A DNA stretch of 61,360 nucleotides from an uncultured beta proteobacterium (GTDB taxonomy: Bacteria > Pseudomonadota > Gammaproteobacteria > Burkholderiales > Burkholderiaceae_C), in NCBI GenBank assembly GCA_903839085.1, contig CAIMBE010000137.1, positions 1 through 61,360 on the forward strand, read 5' to 3'. Below, piece by piece: positions 50,368-59,676 of this stretch. The position numbers were made by a program, and so were the translations under genes. The notes beneath the pieces were generated by a model. It saw only the letters and a program-made list of their open reading frames with translations, was not told the origin of the DNA and did not search any database. The number at the start of each line of letters is the position of its first letter. The first letter of the stretch is position 1.

Positions 50368-51423
50368 TCAGTCAGGTGTGACGCCAAGGTGTTTCAAGCG
50401 ATTCACGAAGCCTTGTCGCTTGAACATCAGCTCCCGTTCGCGCGGGATGATCCTGGACCACATTTCATCCGGACTAGGGTGCGTCCAACCAAGCTCGCGT
50501 TTTGCCTTGGCCGATGAATAGTTCAGATGGGCTTTCGATGCGTCTACCGTGTCGCGAGACAAGAAGGCCGGAAGACCAAAGGCGCGCAGCAAAGGCTCCA
50601 TGAGGGCCATTTGGGGCCGCATGAGCCAGCGCGGCAACCACAGCTTCGGCACCCTGCCTCCAGGGAATCGACTGAACTGCGAGAACAGTTCGCCCAGGGA
50701 AGTTGCCTCACCACAGAAGACGTAGTCCTGGCCGATCGGTGCCTTCTCAGCGCAAAGGCAAAGACCGTCGGCTAGCGCGTCAACGTCAACCAGCGAGTAA
50801 ACGGCATCCTTGCCAAACGACATCGGCGGCATCGCGCCGAGCAAATACAGGCGCAGGAAGTAGCCAAACGCCGAGTGGTCATTGACGCCGACAACACCGT
50901 TGGGCATGGCGATGACCAGCGGCAAACCGGCTGTGCGGTACTTCAATGCCGCTTGATGCGCCTGCGTCTTGCTGCGCATGTACGGCGACCGGTAGTCAGC
51001 AGCGTCTTTGTGCGTTTCATCCCTGGCAACAGACTTTTCTGGCGGTCGCCCGCTTGGCCCCAATGCCCAAACGGTCGACACATACACGGTTCGAGCCATA
51101 CCAGCCTCAAGGGCAGCCCCAAGCACGGAGTCGGTTCCTTCAACATTGACCCGTTGCATGCGTTCGCTGGCGACACGATTCAGGCCGAACTCATAGACGC
51201 CCGCGTTGTGCACCACGACGTCTGCGCCGCTCATCGCTTCGCGAAGGCCGGCAGGCTCGGTCACGTCGCCTGGAACCAAGACCACACCCTGGGACTTCAG
51301 CCAGCTCGAAGGCGCAGAATGCTGGTCTCGCACCAGAGCGCTCACTTGCCAGGCACGTTGGCGCATGGCCCGAACCAGTGCTGTTCCAATAAACCCGGTT
51401 GCACCCGTAAGAAACACTCTCAT
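50368..51423 (-). CDS. NAD(P)-dependent epimerase/dehydratase (extended SDR)
   Basis: 351 residues: nucleotide motif GATGFIG at 7-13, catalytic Tyr-Lys in YMRSKTQ near 150, VSTVWALG at the active-site Ser/Thr. It looks like extended short-chain dehydrogenases of the dihydroflavonol reductase/hopanoid-associated epimerase kind. The substrate is unknown. It stands alone, convergent with the cytochrome gene. Confidence 0.88.
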   Translation of the reverse strand: MRVFLTGATGFIGTALVRAMRQRAWQVSALVRDQHSAPSSWLKSQGVVLVPGDVTEPAGLREAMSGADVVVHNAGVYEFGLNRVASERMQRVNVEGTDSVLGAALEAGMARTVYVSTVWALGPSGRPPEKSVARDETHKDAADYRSPYMRSKTQAHQAALKYRTAGLPLVIAMPNGVVGVNDHSAFGYFLRLYLLGAMPPMSFGKDAVYSLVDVDALADGLCLCAEKAPIGQDYVFCGEATSLGELFSQFSRFPGGRVPKLWLPRWLMRPQMALMEPLLRAFGLPAFLSRDTVDASKAHLNYSSAKAKRELGWTHPSPDEMWSRIIPRERELMFKRQGFVNRLKHLGVTPD

Positions 51424-51551
51424 TCAATTTCTCCCTTCGAAATTCAGTGCTGACTCATCGGCGACGCTCAGTTCTCCGAACCGGTCGCTTCGTTGCGCTC
51501 ACAGACCTTGACACCGCAATATCGACAAGGTCGCGATGATTTGCGGCCAGG

Positions 51552-54437
51552 CTACACAAACGCCTCGAACTCTTCAATCGGCAGCGGCCTGCTGAACAGA
51601 TAACCCTGGTAGTTATGGCAACCCAGACCAGCCAGAAAGGCGCGCTGCGCCTCGGTCTCGACCCCTTCGGCCATGAGCTCCAGCCCCATGCTCTCAGCCA
51701 GCGCCACCACCATCCTGGCAATGGCCGCATCATCAGGATCGGTGAGGATATCTCTGACAAAGGACCTGTCGATCTTGAGCTGATCGAGCGGCAAGCGCTT
51801 CAAGTAGGAGAGCGATGAATAGCCGGTGCCGAAGTCGTCGAGCGAGAAACCGATTCCCCTGGCCTTGAGGTCGTTCATCTTGATGACGATGTCCTGTGCG
51901 TTCTCCACCAGCACGCTCTCGGTGAGTTCGATCTTGAGGCGCTGCGCATTGGCCCCGGTCGCCTCCAGAATCGCCAGCAGTTCCTGCACAAAGTCGACCT
52001 CCTTGAACTGACGGACGCTGACATTCACGGCCATCGTCAGGTCGACCGTCTCGCGCCGATCTGCCCACGCCGCCAGTTGTTTGCAGGCCGTCTCCAGCAC
52101 CCAGCGCCCCAGTGGCAGGATCAATCCGCTCGATTCGGCAACGGGAATGAATTCACCGGGCAGGACCAGTCCGCGCTCGGGATGCCGCCAGCGCAGCAAT
52201 GCCTCCGCCCCGCTCAGGCGGGCATCGCCTCCGCTCTGGGGCTGGTAATGCAGAACAAACTGCCCGCCGGCCACGGCCTGATGCAGTTCTGCTTCCAGCC
52301 TGGCCCGGGCGATGACCGTGGCTTGCATCTCGGCCTCGAAGAAGCGCAGGGTGTGGTGCCCTGCCGTCTTGGCCTGGTACATTGCCAGCTCGGCGCGCTT
52401 CAGGGGCTCTTCGATGGTCTCGCGCTGACGTCCGCCAAACAGGGTGACGCCGATACTGGCGCTGCTGCGGTGCCCATAGCCGTCGAGATCATAGGTCTGA
52501 CCCAGCGCGTCAAGAATCTTCGCCGCCACGACTTGCGCCTGGGCTGCGGCCTCCTGCCCGTCGCTGCTCAAGTCCTGCAGCAGGACAACGAACTCGTCGC
52601 CGCCCAGGCGCGCCACGGTGTCCCCCTCGCGCACGCAGGCTGTCAGCCGCGTGGCGATCTGGCGCAGAAGCGCATCGCCCTTGTCATGGCCCAGGGTGTC
52701 GTTGAGGGTCTTGAAGTTGTCCAGATCAATGAAGAGGAGCGCGTCCTGGTGACCGTGGCGGACAGCGCCCACCAGCGCCTGTTCAAGCCGGTCCATCAGC
52801 ATTCTTCGGTTGGGCAGGCCGGTCAGCGGGTCTGAGAAGGCCAGGCTCTGGATCTGAAGCTCGGCCTGCTTGCGTTCGGTGATGTCGCGCATGACCGCGC
52901 TGACGAACCAGCCCTCGCTGCTCTCCCACTTGGCCAACGAGAGTTCGATAGAAAACTCGCTGGCGTCCTTGTGCAATCCATGCATTTCAACGGTCTTGCC
53001 GATCACCCTGGGTTCACCGCCGGAGCCGATCCGCTTCATTCCCGCCAGGTGTTGATCGCGGTAGCGCTCGGGCATCAGCAGTGTCAAGGACCGATTCATG
53101 ACCTCCGATTCGGCGTAGCCAAAGGTGATCTGGGCACCATGGTTCCAACCGACGATCATGCCTGCGCCGTCGGCGGTTACGATGGCGTCGTGGGCCGATT
53201 GCGTGATCGCGCGGTTGCGTGCCTCGCTTTTCTGCAGCGCGTGCTCTGCCTTCTTTCGGCTGCGATTGCTCGTGATCAGGAAAGCGATCAGCAGCGTCTG
53301 TGCCACAACGAATACGGCAATGCCGATGCCATAGGACCGGTATTGATCCCAGAACGTCGGCGTGCGATTCACGAACAACGGCTTGCCGCTGAGTCGGCTC
53401 ACATCGCCGCCCCAGCGTCGGATCTGCGCCCAATCGAACATGGACACTGGCGTGTCGGGAACCACGGTCGCATGCTCGGTCAGCCGCAGGCCGCCGCGCA
53501 AGAGGTCGGTCCCGATCAAGGCAAACTGCGCTGCGCTATCGCCCAGCCGTGTCACGACACCGCCAATGGTTCCGGTGCCTATCGTCAAATCGACGAGCAC
53601 AAAAAATGGCGCCTGGGCGACTTTCAGGAAGCGCGCAACCGTCTCCGGCGGCACAAATATCTGGCCCTTGGCGTCGCGCGTAATGCCAACGCCCAGTATG
53701 ACGGAGTTCTTCGGTGCACTGGCCAGTCTGGCGTCAATCTCATCAATGCTCAAAGCCTGGGTGTCTTCAATCTGAAGCTTGTCCCGCCATGGCGCCAGAT
53801 CGGTGCGGATGTTCTCTGCGCGCGAACGCTCCACCTCGCTGCTGCCCTGGATCACGATGACGCGCTCGGTGCGCGGGAAAAGCTCCAGGGCCCGCTCGAG
53901 CGTGCCACGGTAATCGAAGCGCGTCGACTGAAAAACAAACTGCCTGGGGTCCGATTTCGCGCTTGCCGGCATCTGCGCTGTCCAGCTCAAGACCGTTGCG
54001 CGCGGCGCCAGACCCTTCATTTCGTTGAGCAGGAAGTCCAGCGCAGGCTGCTGAATACAAAATACCAGCTCAATCTCGTCGCTGGCATAGCGCTGCATCA
54101 ACAGCGCTGCCATTGCCCGCCGATTGTCACTGCCGGTGTGGCGCACCAGGTCGAGATGTTCGACATGGATGTCGCTGCTCTTCAGACCCCCCTTTTTGAG
54201 CCCGGTGATCAATCCCGAGACGTACTGGTCGGTCGCCGCTGCGCCCAGGTAGGCCGATACCAGGATCAAGGCATGCTTGCCGGGTGGCGGTGAAACCGCC
54301 GGAATGCCTTGCCCGGCAACCGGCGTCACGCCAACCAACCACGTCATCAGGATGGCAAGCAGCAGGCCAAGCACCCTCATGTGCTTCGTCGCAACTTCAC
54401 CCCGCAACCTTGCGCTGGCGGGTAATTTGATTCGCAC
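51552..54437 (-). CDS. PBP-PAS-GGDEF-EAL signalling protein
   Basis: 961 residues. A signal/anchor helix (about 20-42) is followed by a periplasmic ABC-substrate-binding-like domain (about 50-330), a second membrane helix (about 365-390), a PAS domain with PAC (about 400-520), GGDEF (RLGGDEFVVLL with I-site REGD) and EAL (GAEALLRWRHPE and DDFGTGYSSLSYLKRLP). Both cyclase and phosphodiesterase signatures are intact, so net activity cannot be told. GGGAGG lies eleven bases before the GTG start at 54437; an ATG at 54380 is the alternative. The sensor resembles ligand sensors of the ABC-type (DUF/LuxQ-like) group. Confidence 0.9.
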   Translation of the reverse strand: MRIKLPASARLRGEVATKHMRVLGLLLAILMTWLVGVTPVAGQGIPAVSPPPGKHALILVSAYLGAAATDQYVSGLITGLKKGGLKSSDIHVEHLDLVRHTGSDNRRAMAALLMQRYASDEIELVFCIQQPALDFLLNEMKGLAPRATVLSWTAQMPASAKSDPRQFVFQSTRFDYRGTLERALELFPRTERVIVIQGSSEVERSRAENIRTDLAPWRDKLQIEDTQALSIDEIDARLASAPKNSVILGVGITRDAKGQIFVPPETVARFLKVAQAPFFVLVDLTIGTGTIGGVVTRLGDSAAQFALIGTDLLRGGLRLTEHATVVPDTPVSMFDWAQIRRWGGDVSRLSGKPLFVNRTPTFWDQYRSYGIGIAVFVVAQTLLIAFLITSNRSRKKAEHALQKSEARNRAITQSAHDAIVTADGAGMIVGWNHGAQITFGYAESEVMNRSLTLLMPERYRDQHLAGMKRIGSGGEPRVIGKTVEMHGLHKDASEFSIELSLAKWESSEGWFVSAVMRDITERKQAELQIQSLAFSDPLTGLPNRRMLMDRLEQALVGAVRHGHQDALLFIDLDNFKTLNDTLGHDKGDALLRQIATRLTACVREGDTVARLGGDEFVVLLQDLSSDGQEAAAQAQVVAAKILDALGQTYDLDGYGHRSSASIGVTLFGGRQRETIEEPLKRAELAMYQAKTAGHHTLRFFEAEMQATVIARARLEAELHQAVAGGQFVLHYQPQSGGDARLSGAEALLRWRHPERGLVLPGEFIPVAESSGLILPLGRWVLETACKQLAAWADRRETVDLTMAVNVSVRQFKEVDFVQELLAILEATGANAQRLKIELTESVLVENAQDIVIKMNDLKARGIGFSLDDFGTGYSSLSYLKRLPLDQLKIDRSFVRDILTDPDDAAIARMVVALAESMGLELMAEGVETEAQRAFLAGLGCHNYQGYLFSRPLPIEEFEAFV

Positions 54438-54548
54438 ATCAATTTTTGCCTCCCTTGTCCCTGCCGGGTCTTCGGACGGACCTGGCGTGAACAGACTCCC
54501 GCGAAGTCTACCTGTAATTAAAGGGCCCCCGGCTCCCCGGCCAGGACG

Positions 54549-54797
54549 CTACTTCTCCTCGGGAGCGGCACGCGGCGGCTGCATTGCTTCCTCTAGCGCC
54601 TGTTTGACCTGCTGCTGAATCTGCTGGGACTGCTCGCCGGCCATGGCGGGGGAACTGGCCGCACCTTGTGCACCCTCTGCCATGGGAACCCGCAGCGAAG
54701 GCACGCCTTGCTGCGTTGAGCCGAGTTGCTTCTTGACCAGAAAACCCACCATGGCAAGACTGAGCAACAGACCGATCAGACCAAGAACTCCCTTCAT
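54549..54797 (-). CDS. small single-pass membrane protein, unknown function
   Basis: 82 residues: one hydrophobic helix at 4-22 (LGLIGLLLSLAMVGFLVKK) and a hydrophilic Gln/Ala/Pro-rich tail. GGAG lies about seven bases before the ATG at 54795-54797; the longer frame runs back into thrH. From memory, similar proteins sit beside thrH in Comamonadaceae. Function is unknown. Confidence 0.75.
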   Translation of the reverse strand: MKGVLGLIGLLLSLAMVGFLVKKQLGSTQQGVPSLRVPMAEGAQGAASSPAMAGEQSQQIQQQVKQALEEAMQPPRAAPEEK

Positions 54798-54861
54798 CGC
54801 ACAACTCCTTTTGTCCTTATCGTCGGTTTGGACCGGCCGCTGCCAGGCGGCCCCGGGCGCC

Positions 54862-55470
54862 TCAGAAACCGGCGCACGCCTTGTCGATTTCCGCGCGCAG
54901 CTCGGCATAGGTGTGCGTGACCGGAAACTGCCCAAACTCGTCGATCACGTTCTGCGGTGGGCTGAACAGGATGCCCGCGTCGGCCTCGGCCAGCATCGCC
55001 GCGTCGTTGTAGGAATCGCCGGCGGCGATGACCTTGAAGTTGATTTCCTTGAAGCGCCGCACGGCCTCCATCTTCTGGTTGGGCATGCGCAGGTGGTAGT
55101 CCACCAGCATGTCGGAGGCGTCGGCCTGGAGCGTGTGGCACAGCAGCGTCGGCATGCCGAGCTGTTCCATCAGCGGCATGGCGAATTCGTAAAAGGTGTC
55201 GGACAGGATGATGACCTGGAACTTGCGCCGCAGTGTGTCGAGAAACTCCTTGGCACCGGGGAGCGGACGTATCCCGGAAATGACCTCGCGGATATCGGAC
55301 AAACCGAGCTTGTGCTGGCGCAGCAGATCGAGCCGGTATTTCATCAGCCTGTCGTAATCGGGTTCGTCGCGCGTGGTGCGGCGCAACTCGGGAATGCCGG
55401 TGCGTTGCGCGAATTCGATCCAGATTTCCGGAACCAGCACACCTTCAAGATCAAGACAAACTAATTGCAC
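54862..55470 (-). CDS. thrH: ThrH: phosphoserine phosphatase / homoserine phosphotransferase
   Basis: 202 residues, a HAD-family enzyme. The usual DxD nucleophile motif is replaced by CLDLEGVLVPEIW at the N-terminus, as in ThrH. The later motifs are IILSDTFYEF, the conserved Lys in PNQKMEAV and GDSYNDAAML. In Pseudomonas ThrH dephosphorylates phosphoserine and can pass the phosphate to homoserine. The GTG at 55468-55470 is chosen: GGAG lies seven bases upstream and the protein then matches the family's 205-residue length. Confidence 0.92.
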   Translation of the reverse strand: MQLVCLDLEGVLVPEIWIEFAQRTGIPELRRTTRDEPDYDRLMKYRLDLLRQHKLGLSDIREVISGIRPLPGAKEFLDTLRRKFQVIILSDTFYEFAMPLMEQLGMPTLLCHTLQADASDMLVDYHLRMPNQKMEAVRRFKEINFKVIAAGDSYNDAAMLAEADAGILFSPPQNVIDEFGQFPVTHTYAELRAEIDKACAGF

Positions 55471-55671
55471 CAGGGTTCTCCAAAAGCGGCGCCGGCGTGA
55501 CAATACCGGCAGGACGACGGGGATCATAAGGCCAATCGGAGTCCACTTGGGGCGGCAGACCGGTCGACTGTCGCCTCAGGCAACCAGGCCGCGCGAACGG
55601 AAGTCCAGAATGCATACAGGGCGCTGCAAGCGCCATTCCAGGGGCGAGATTTTGCGAGAATGCGAGTTGAC

Positions 55672-56160
55672 ATGAGCGACAAATCCCAGGCGGAAATCCC
55701 GATGGAAGAACTGGCACGCCTGTTTGCCCGGCACATGCCGCATGGTCAGGACATTGGCATGCAGATGGATGGCTCGAGCGCCGATGGCCGGACCCGGATG
55801 CATTTGCCCGCGCAGCCCTTCCTGTCCGGCGACGCGACCGCCAGTTTCTTCTTCCCGGGTGTGCTTTTCAGCATGGCCGATACCGCCTGCGGCATGGCCG
55901 TTTTTCGTGCGCTGGGGCGCTACACCCCCATCGCCACGATCGACATGCGCATCGATCATCTGGCCCCGGCGACGATGGACGCCGATTTGCTGGCCGTGGC
56001 CGAGTGCTACCGCATGACCCGGTCCATCGCCTTCGCCCGCTGCGAACTGCTGTGCGGCCCCCGCTCCAAGGTGGTGGCCATTGCGGTCGGAACCTTCATG
56101 CTGCAGTCCCGTTCGACCAGGATGGCCGGCATCCACAAGCCGCAGGGAAGGCCGCAGTGA
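55672..56160 (+). CDS. PaaI-type hotdog thioesterase, first copy
   Basis: A 162-residue single hotdog domain. LSGDATASFFFPGVLFSMADTACGMAVF covers the central helix with the Asp/Asn-type catalytic region, given here in family context. It would hydrolyse acyl or aryl-CoA. The ATG at 55672 (MSDKSQAE) is preferred to an earlier in-frame start. It overlaps the next gene by four bases. Confidence 0.83.
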   Translation: MSDKSQAEIPMEELARLFARHMPHGQDIGMQMDGSSADGRTRMHLPAQPFLSGDATASFFFPGVLFSMADTACGMAVFRALGRYTPIATIDMRIDHLAPATMDADLLAVAECYRMTRSIAFARCELLCGPRSKVVAIAVGTFMLQSRSTRMAGIHKPQGRPQ

Positions 56161-56627
56161 GTTCAGGCAACGATCGGGAAACACCCGACCCGCAGACAAC
56201 GCGCGATCGCATCATGGCCACGCTGCAGGCCATGCCCTACGCACGCCATCTGGGCATCTGCCTGCTGGCCGAGCCGACCGATGTCAGCGTGTTCCATTTG
56301 CCTTTTGACGCGCGCATCATCGGCAACCCGATGCTGCCGGCGATCCATGGCGGCGTGGTGGCGACCTTCATGCAGGCGGCCGCGCTGGCATCCACCTACG
56401 CGCTCATGCGCGAGGATGTGCCGCCCAAGCTGGTGGACTTTTCCATCGACTACCTCAGTTCGGCCGGACCCACCGAGTTGCTCGCCCAGTGCGAAATGCA
56501 TCGGGTCGGCAAGCGCATCGCCTCGGTCGGGGTTCGCTGCTGGCAAAAGAGTTCAGACGCCCCGGTGGCACTGGCGCGGGCGCATCTGTTCGTGGCGCCA
56601 TCGGCCTCGGATGCGTCGGTCATCTGA
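56157..56627 (+). CDS. PaaI-type hotdog thioesterase, second copy
   Basis: A 156-residue hotdog protein with NPMLPAIHGGVVATFMQAAA, the HGG motif of the 4HBT/PaaI group (His near 62). It starts at the GTG inside the GTGA overlap with the first copy. The two domains are clearly different in sequence, so this is not a recent duplication; they may form a heteromeric enzyme. The longer upstream frame is a shadow. Confidence 0.85.
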   Translation: MSSGNDRETPDPQTTRDRIMATLQAMPYARHLGICLLAEPTDVSVFHLPFDARIIGNPMLPAIHGGVVATFMQAAALASTYALMREDVPPKLVDFSIDYLSSAGPTELLAQCEMHRVGKRIASVGVRCWQKSSDAPVALARAHLFVAPSASDASVI

Positions 56628-56784
56628 GCCTTCGTTCGGAGCGGGCGCTCCAGCCTATGTCCTACTCAAGCCTGTTGCCATCGCGTGACAGCGCGCGCCG
56701 CCAAGGCGATGAAATACGCTGCATGTGCGAGCTTGAACTGCAGGGATCTCGCACCTCAAGGAAGCCAACGTACAACTGGTACAG

Positions 56785-56988
56785 ATGGGCCGGGCCGCGG
56801 CCCGCTCTGACCTCGATGAATCGCGGCTTCAATTGCACCGTGCCATGCTCGACACTGACAAGCTGTTCTTCCGCCCCGGAGGCCGCGTGTTGCTGGCCGA
56901 TATTGGTGACCTGCTGACCCAGTGCCTGCGCAACGTCGATCATGTCACGGACCTGCTGGCGCAGGACGGCAAGCTTAAACAAAATTAA
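56785..56988 (+). pseudogene. short hypothetical frame, possible gene remnant
   Basis: A 67-codon frame after an in-frame stop 17 codons upstream. The product has a helical look (GDLLTQCLRNVDHVTDLLAQ near the C-terminus). No family could be recognised. Codon use is plausible, but no Shine-Dalgarno is evident. It could be the tail of a decayed gene. Confidence 0.3.
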
Positions 56989-57128
56989 TAAATCTCACGC
57001 CGTTGGACCAAACCACCATGTCGGAGCGACAGTAACATTCCTTGTCGGCACGTCAGAGGTCGCAAAGCCGGCAGTTTGAGCTAGGCATGCCTGCCCCCCG
57101 GCAGGTCACTATTTACTTTGGCGGTGCC

Positions 57129-57470
57129 ATGAGGACATCATTATTTGGTCCCTTGTTTGGGAATAGGGTTGGCAGGCGATTCACGGACGCGCAGTCCCCG
57201 TCCGACACGCTGATGCATGAGTTGGGAGCGCTAAGGGCGATCGTCGATATGAAGGATCACTCGCTTGACCGGCTAAGGGAAGAGCAAAGGATGTTCATAG
57301 CCGAGATCGATTCATTGCGAGCCACGTCTGATGCGAGAGCGCAAGAAGTGCTAGCCTTGAGAAAAGAGGTTGGCAGTCTGCAGCAACGTCTTGTGGCGCT
57401 GACTTCCTCTGTCTGCGGCACCGTTACTTGCACTTTTAGAAGAAGCAGGTCCGCAAGATCCGTCGGCTAA
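57129..57470 (+). pseudogene. coiled-coil protein remnant, probably frameshifted
   Basis: A 113-codon frame from the ATG at 57129. The middle (about 35-90) is a predicted coiled coil (LREEQRMFIAEIDSLRA, EVLALRKEVGSLQQRLVAL). After about residue 93 the sequence turns into Ser/Arg/Cys-rich nonsense. A different frame from about 57409 then reads LLALLEEAGPQDPSAK and onward, which looks protein-like, so a frameshift near 57400-57420 is likely. No family was recognised. Confidence 0.35.
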
Positions 57471-57657
57471 GGTGCCCGCGCAACTGCTAACGGAAGCGCT
57501 GTGCCTTGTCACGCCGCCTCTGACGCACCCTGTCATCACTCGGCCCATGCATGGTGCTGATCGCGACTACCAGGCACGGCTCGACAGAACCGACCGGTCA
57601 GCAAACAGATCCAGCAGGGGGATCAGCCTGATGAGTTCAAACCGATGCCAGAAGTCG

Positions 57658-57683
57658 GGGGACAGAGCTGAAGATCTGTCCCG
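57658..57683. repeat. REP-like palindrome with GGGACAGA arms
   Basis: Arms GGGACAGA (57659-57666) and TCTGTCCC (57675-57682) surround an eight-base loop. Such motifs flank RAYT (REP-associated tyrosine transposase) genes in many proteobacteria; none is present here. It lies just beyond the prpE stop. The preceding GTCGGGGGACAG also occurs at 33209-33220 inside palindrome copy B. Confidence 0.55.
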
Positions 57684-57699
57684 CAAGGTTTCCAAGGTA

Positions 57700-59595
57700 T
57701 CAGGAGGTCATCAGGTCCTTGATCTGCTGCAGCGCGGCCGGGTCGTCCATGGTGGTCAGGTCGCCGGGATCGCGCCCTTCGCAGATCGCCTGCACGGCGC
57801 GGCGCAGCAGCTTGCCGCTGCGGGTCTTGGGCAGCACCGTGACAAAGCGCACGCGCGCCGGGCGCGCCACCGCGCCCAGATCGTTGTCGACCAGTTTCAT
57901 GATCTCGCCCTCGAGCTTGAGGCGCGCGGCATCGTCAACCAGCAGGCTGGCGTCCTTGACCACGGCAAAAGCCATCGCCACCTGGCCCTTGAGCTGATCG
58001 GCCACGCCCACCACCGCCACCTCGGCGACGTTCGGATGCGCCGAGATGCTTTCCTCGATCTCGCGCGTGCCCAGGCGGTGTCCGGCGACGTTGATCACAT
58101 CGTCGGTGCGTCCCAGGATGAAGAAGTAGCCATCGGCGTCGCGGATACCCCAGTCGAAGGTGCTGTAGACCATCCTGCCCGGCACCGTCTTCCAGTAGGT
58201 GCTGACGAAGCGCTCGTCGTCGCGCCAGACCGTCTGCATGCAGCCGGGGGGCAGCGGCCCCTCGATCGCGACCACGCCTTTTTGCATCGGTTCGGTCAGT
58301 TCAGCGCCGGTCTGGTCATCGAGCAACTTCACGTCGTAGCCATAGACTGCCTTGCCGGGTGAGCCGAACTTGCTCTGCGCCTTCTCCACGCCGTTGCACA
58401 GCGACAGGATCGGCCAGCCGGTTTCGGTCTGCCAGTAGTTGTCGATGATCGGCTTGTCCAGCCCCTGGCTGATCCACTGCGCGGTCGGCTCATCGAGCGG
58501 CTCGCCCGCCAGAAACAGCGCGCGCAGGCTCGACAGGTCGTATTTGGTGAGCAGCGCCGGGTCCTGCTTCTTGAGCACGCGCACCGCGGTCGGCGCGCTG
58601 AACATCACCGTGACCTTGTACTTCTCCACCAGGCTCCACCAGATGCCGCCGTCGGGCCGCGTCGGCAGCCCCTCGTACATGATGGTGGCCATGCCGGCGA
58701 TCAGCGGGCCGTAGATGATGTAGCTGTGGCCCACGACCCAGCCGATGTCGCTGGTGGAAAAATAGGTTTCACCGGCATTGCCGCAGTAGATGTGCTTCAT
58801 GCTGGCGGCCAGCGCCACGGCGTAGCCGCCGGTGTCGCGCTGCACGCCCTTGGGCTTGCCGGTGGTGCCGCTGGTGTAGAGCGTGTAGCTGATGTGCGTG
58901 GCATCGACCCACTCGCAATCGACCACCGTATCGAGGTGTTTCTGGCGCAGCGCGCCCCACAGATGATCGCGCCCGGCCACCAGATCCATGGCGACCAGTT
59001 TGCGGTCGACCAGCAGCACGGCGTCGGGCTTGTGGCTGGACAGGCGGATCGCCTCGTCGAGCAGCGGTTTGTAGGCCACGGCCTTGCCGCCGCGCGAGCC
59101 GGCGTCGGCGCTGATGACCAGTGTGGGCGACGCGTCCTCGATGCGCGAGGCCAGCGAACCCGAAGCAAAACCGCCAAACACCACCGAATGAATGGCGCCG
59201 ATCCGGGTGCAGGCCAGCATGGCAAAGGCGGCCTCGGCAATCATCGGCATGTAGATCAGCACACGGTCGCCCTTGGTGACGCCGAGTTCCTTCAGCGCGG
59301 CGGCCATGCGCTGCACTTCGGCGTGCAGTTCGCGGAAGGAATAGACCTTTTCCTGATCGGTCTCGGTCGAGACGAAGATCAGCGCGGCCTGGTCGCCGCG
59401 GTCTCTGAGGTGCCGGTCCACCGCGTTGTGACACAAATTGGTGGTGCCACCGACAAACCACTTGGCAAACGGCGGGTTGCTGTAGTCACAGATCTGTTGC
59501 GGCGGGGTCTTCCAGTCCACCAGTTGGGCCTGTTCGGCCCAGAAGGCGTCACGATCCGTAAGGGAGCGGCGGTGAAAATCGGCATAGCTTGTCAT
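57700..59595 (-). CDS. prpE: propionyl-CoA synthetase
   Basis: 631 residues, an AMP-forming acyl-CoA synthetase of the acetyl/propionyl-CoA group. YTSGTTGKPKG near 240, the A5 motif NYWQTETGWP near 390, and GYFFILGRTDDVINVAGHR near 500 are intact, and the acetylatable Lys lies in TRSGKLLRR. PrpE is the length and style match (about 630 residues). GGAG lies eight bases before the ATG at 59595; a longer frame is rejected. No other prp genes are near, so it acts alone or is regulated separately. Confidence 0.9.
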   Translation of the reverse strand: MTSYADFHRRSLTDRDAFWAEQAQLVDWKTPPQQICDYSNPPFAKWFVGGTTNLCHNAVDRHLRDRGDQAALIFVSTETDQEKVYSFRELHAEVQRMAAALKELGVTKGDRVLIYMPMIAEAAFAMLACTRIGAIHSVVFGGFASGSLASRIEDASPTLVISADAGSRGGKAVAYKPLLDEAIRLSSHKPDAVLLVDRKLVAMDLVAGRDHLWGALRQKHLDTVVDCEWVDATHISYTLYTSGTTGKPKGVQRDTGGYAVALAASMKHIYCGNAGETYFSTSDIGWVVGHSYIIYGPLIAGMATIMYEGLPTRPDGGIWWSLVEKYKVTVMFSAPTAVRVLKKQDPALLTKYDLSSLRALFLAGEPLDEPTAQWISQGLDKPIIDNYWQTETGWPILSLCNGVEKAQSKFGSPGKAVYGYDVKLLDDQTGAELTEPMQKGVVAIEGPLPPGCMQTVWRDDERFVSTYWKTVPGRMVYSTFDWGIRDADGYFFILGRTDDVINVAGHRLGTREIEESISAHPNVAEVAVVGVADQLKGQVAMAFAVVKDASLLVDDAARLKLEGEIMKLVDNDLGAVARPARVRFVTVLPKTRSGKLLRRAVQAICEGRDPGDLTTMDDPAALQQIKDLMTS

Positions 59596-59676
59596 TGTGT
59601 GTCTCCGGGCGGGTCTCAAATCTGAATTTATAATTATGAGCATTCAACTTGCTACAAACTGACTCACCCCGACGGC

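Larger units (their letters stand above)
56628..57699. other. low-coding stretch with gene remnants and palindromes
   Basis: About 1.07 kb with no intact recognisable gene. It holds a GGAGC/GCTCC stem-loop at 56638-56651, two doubtful short frames (listed) and a REP-like palindrome at the end. The base composition is more mixed and less GC-rich than that of the neighbours, suggesting decayed or acquired DNA. Confidence 0.6.

Noticed and set aside
57472-58362. A 296-codon plus-strand frame starting at a GTG
   Set aside because: Most of it is antisense to prpE. Only its first part, before 57700, might be remnant coding sequence and is mentioned with the coiled-coil remnant.
59596-59676. AT-rich prpE upstream region as promoter
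   Set aside because: CATAAT and TATAAA hexamers are present, but no -35 at the proper spacing could be chosen, so no promoter is listed.
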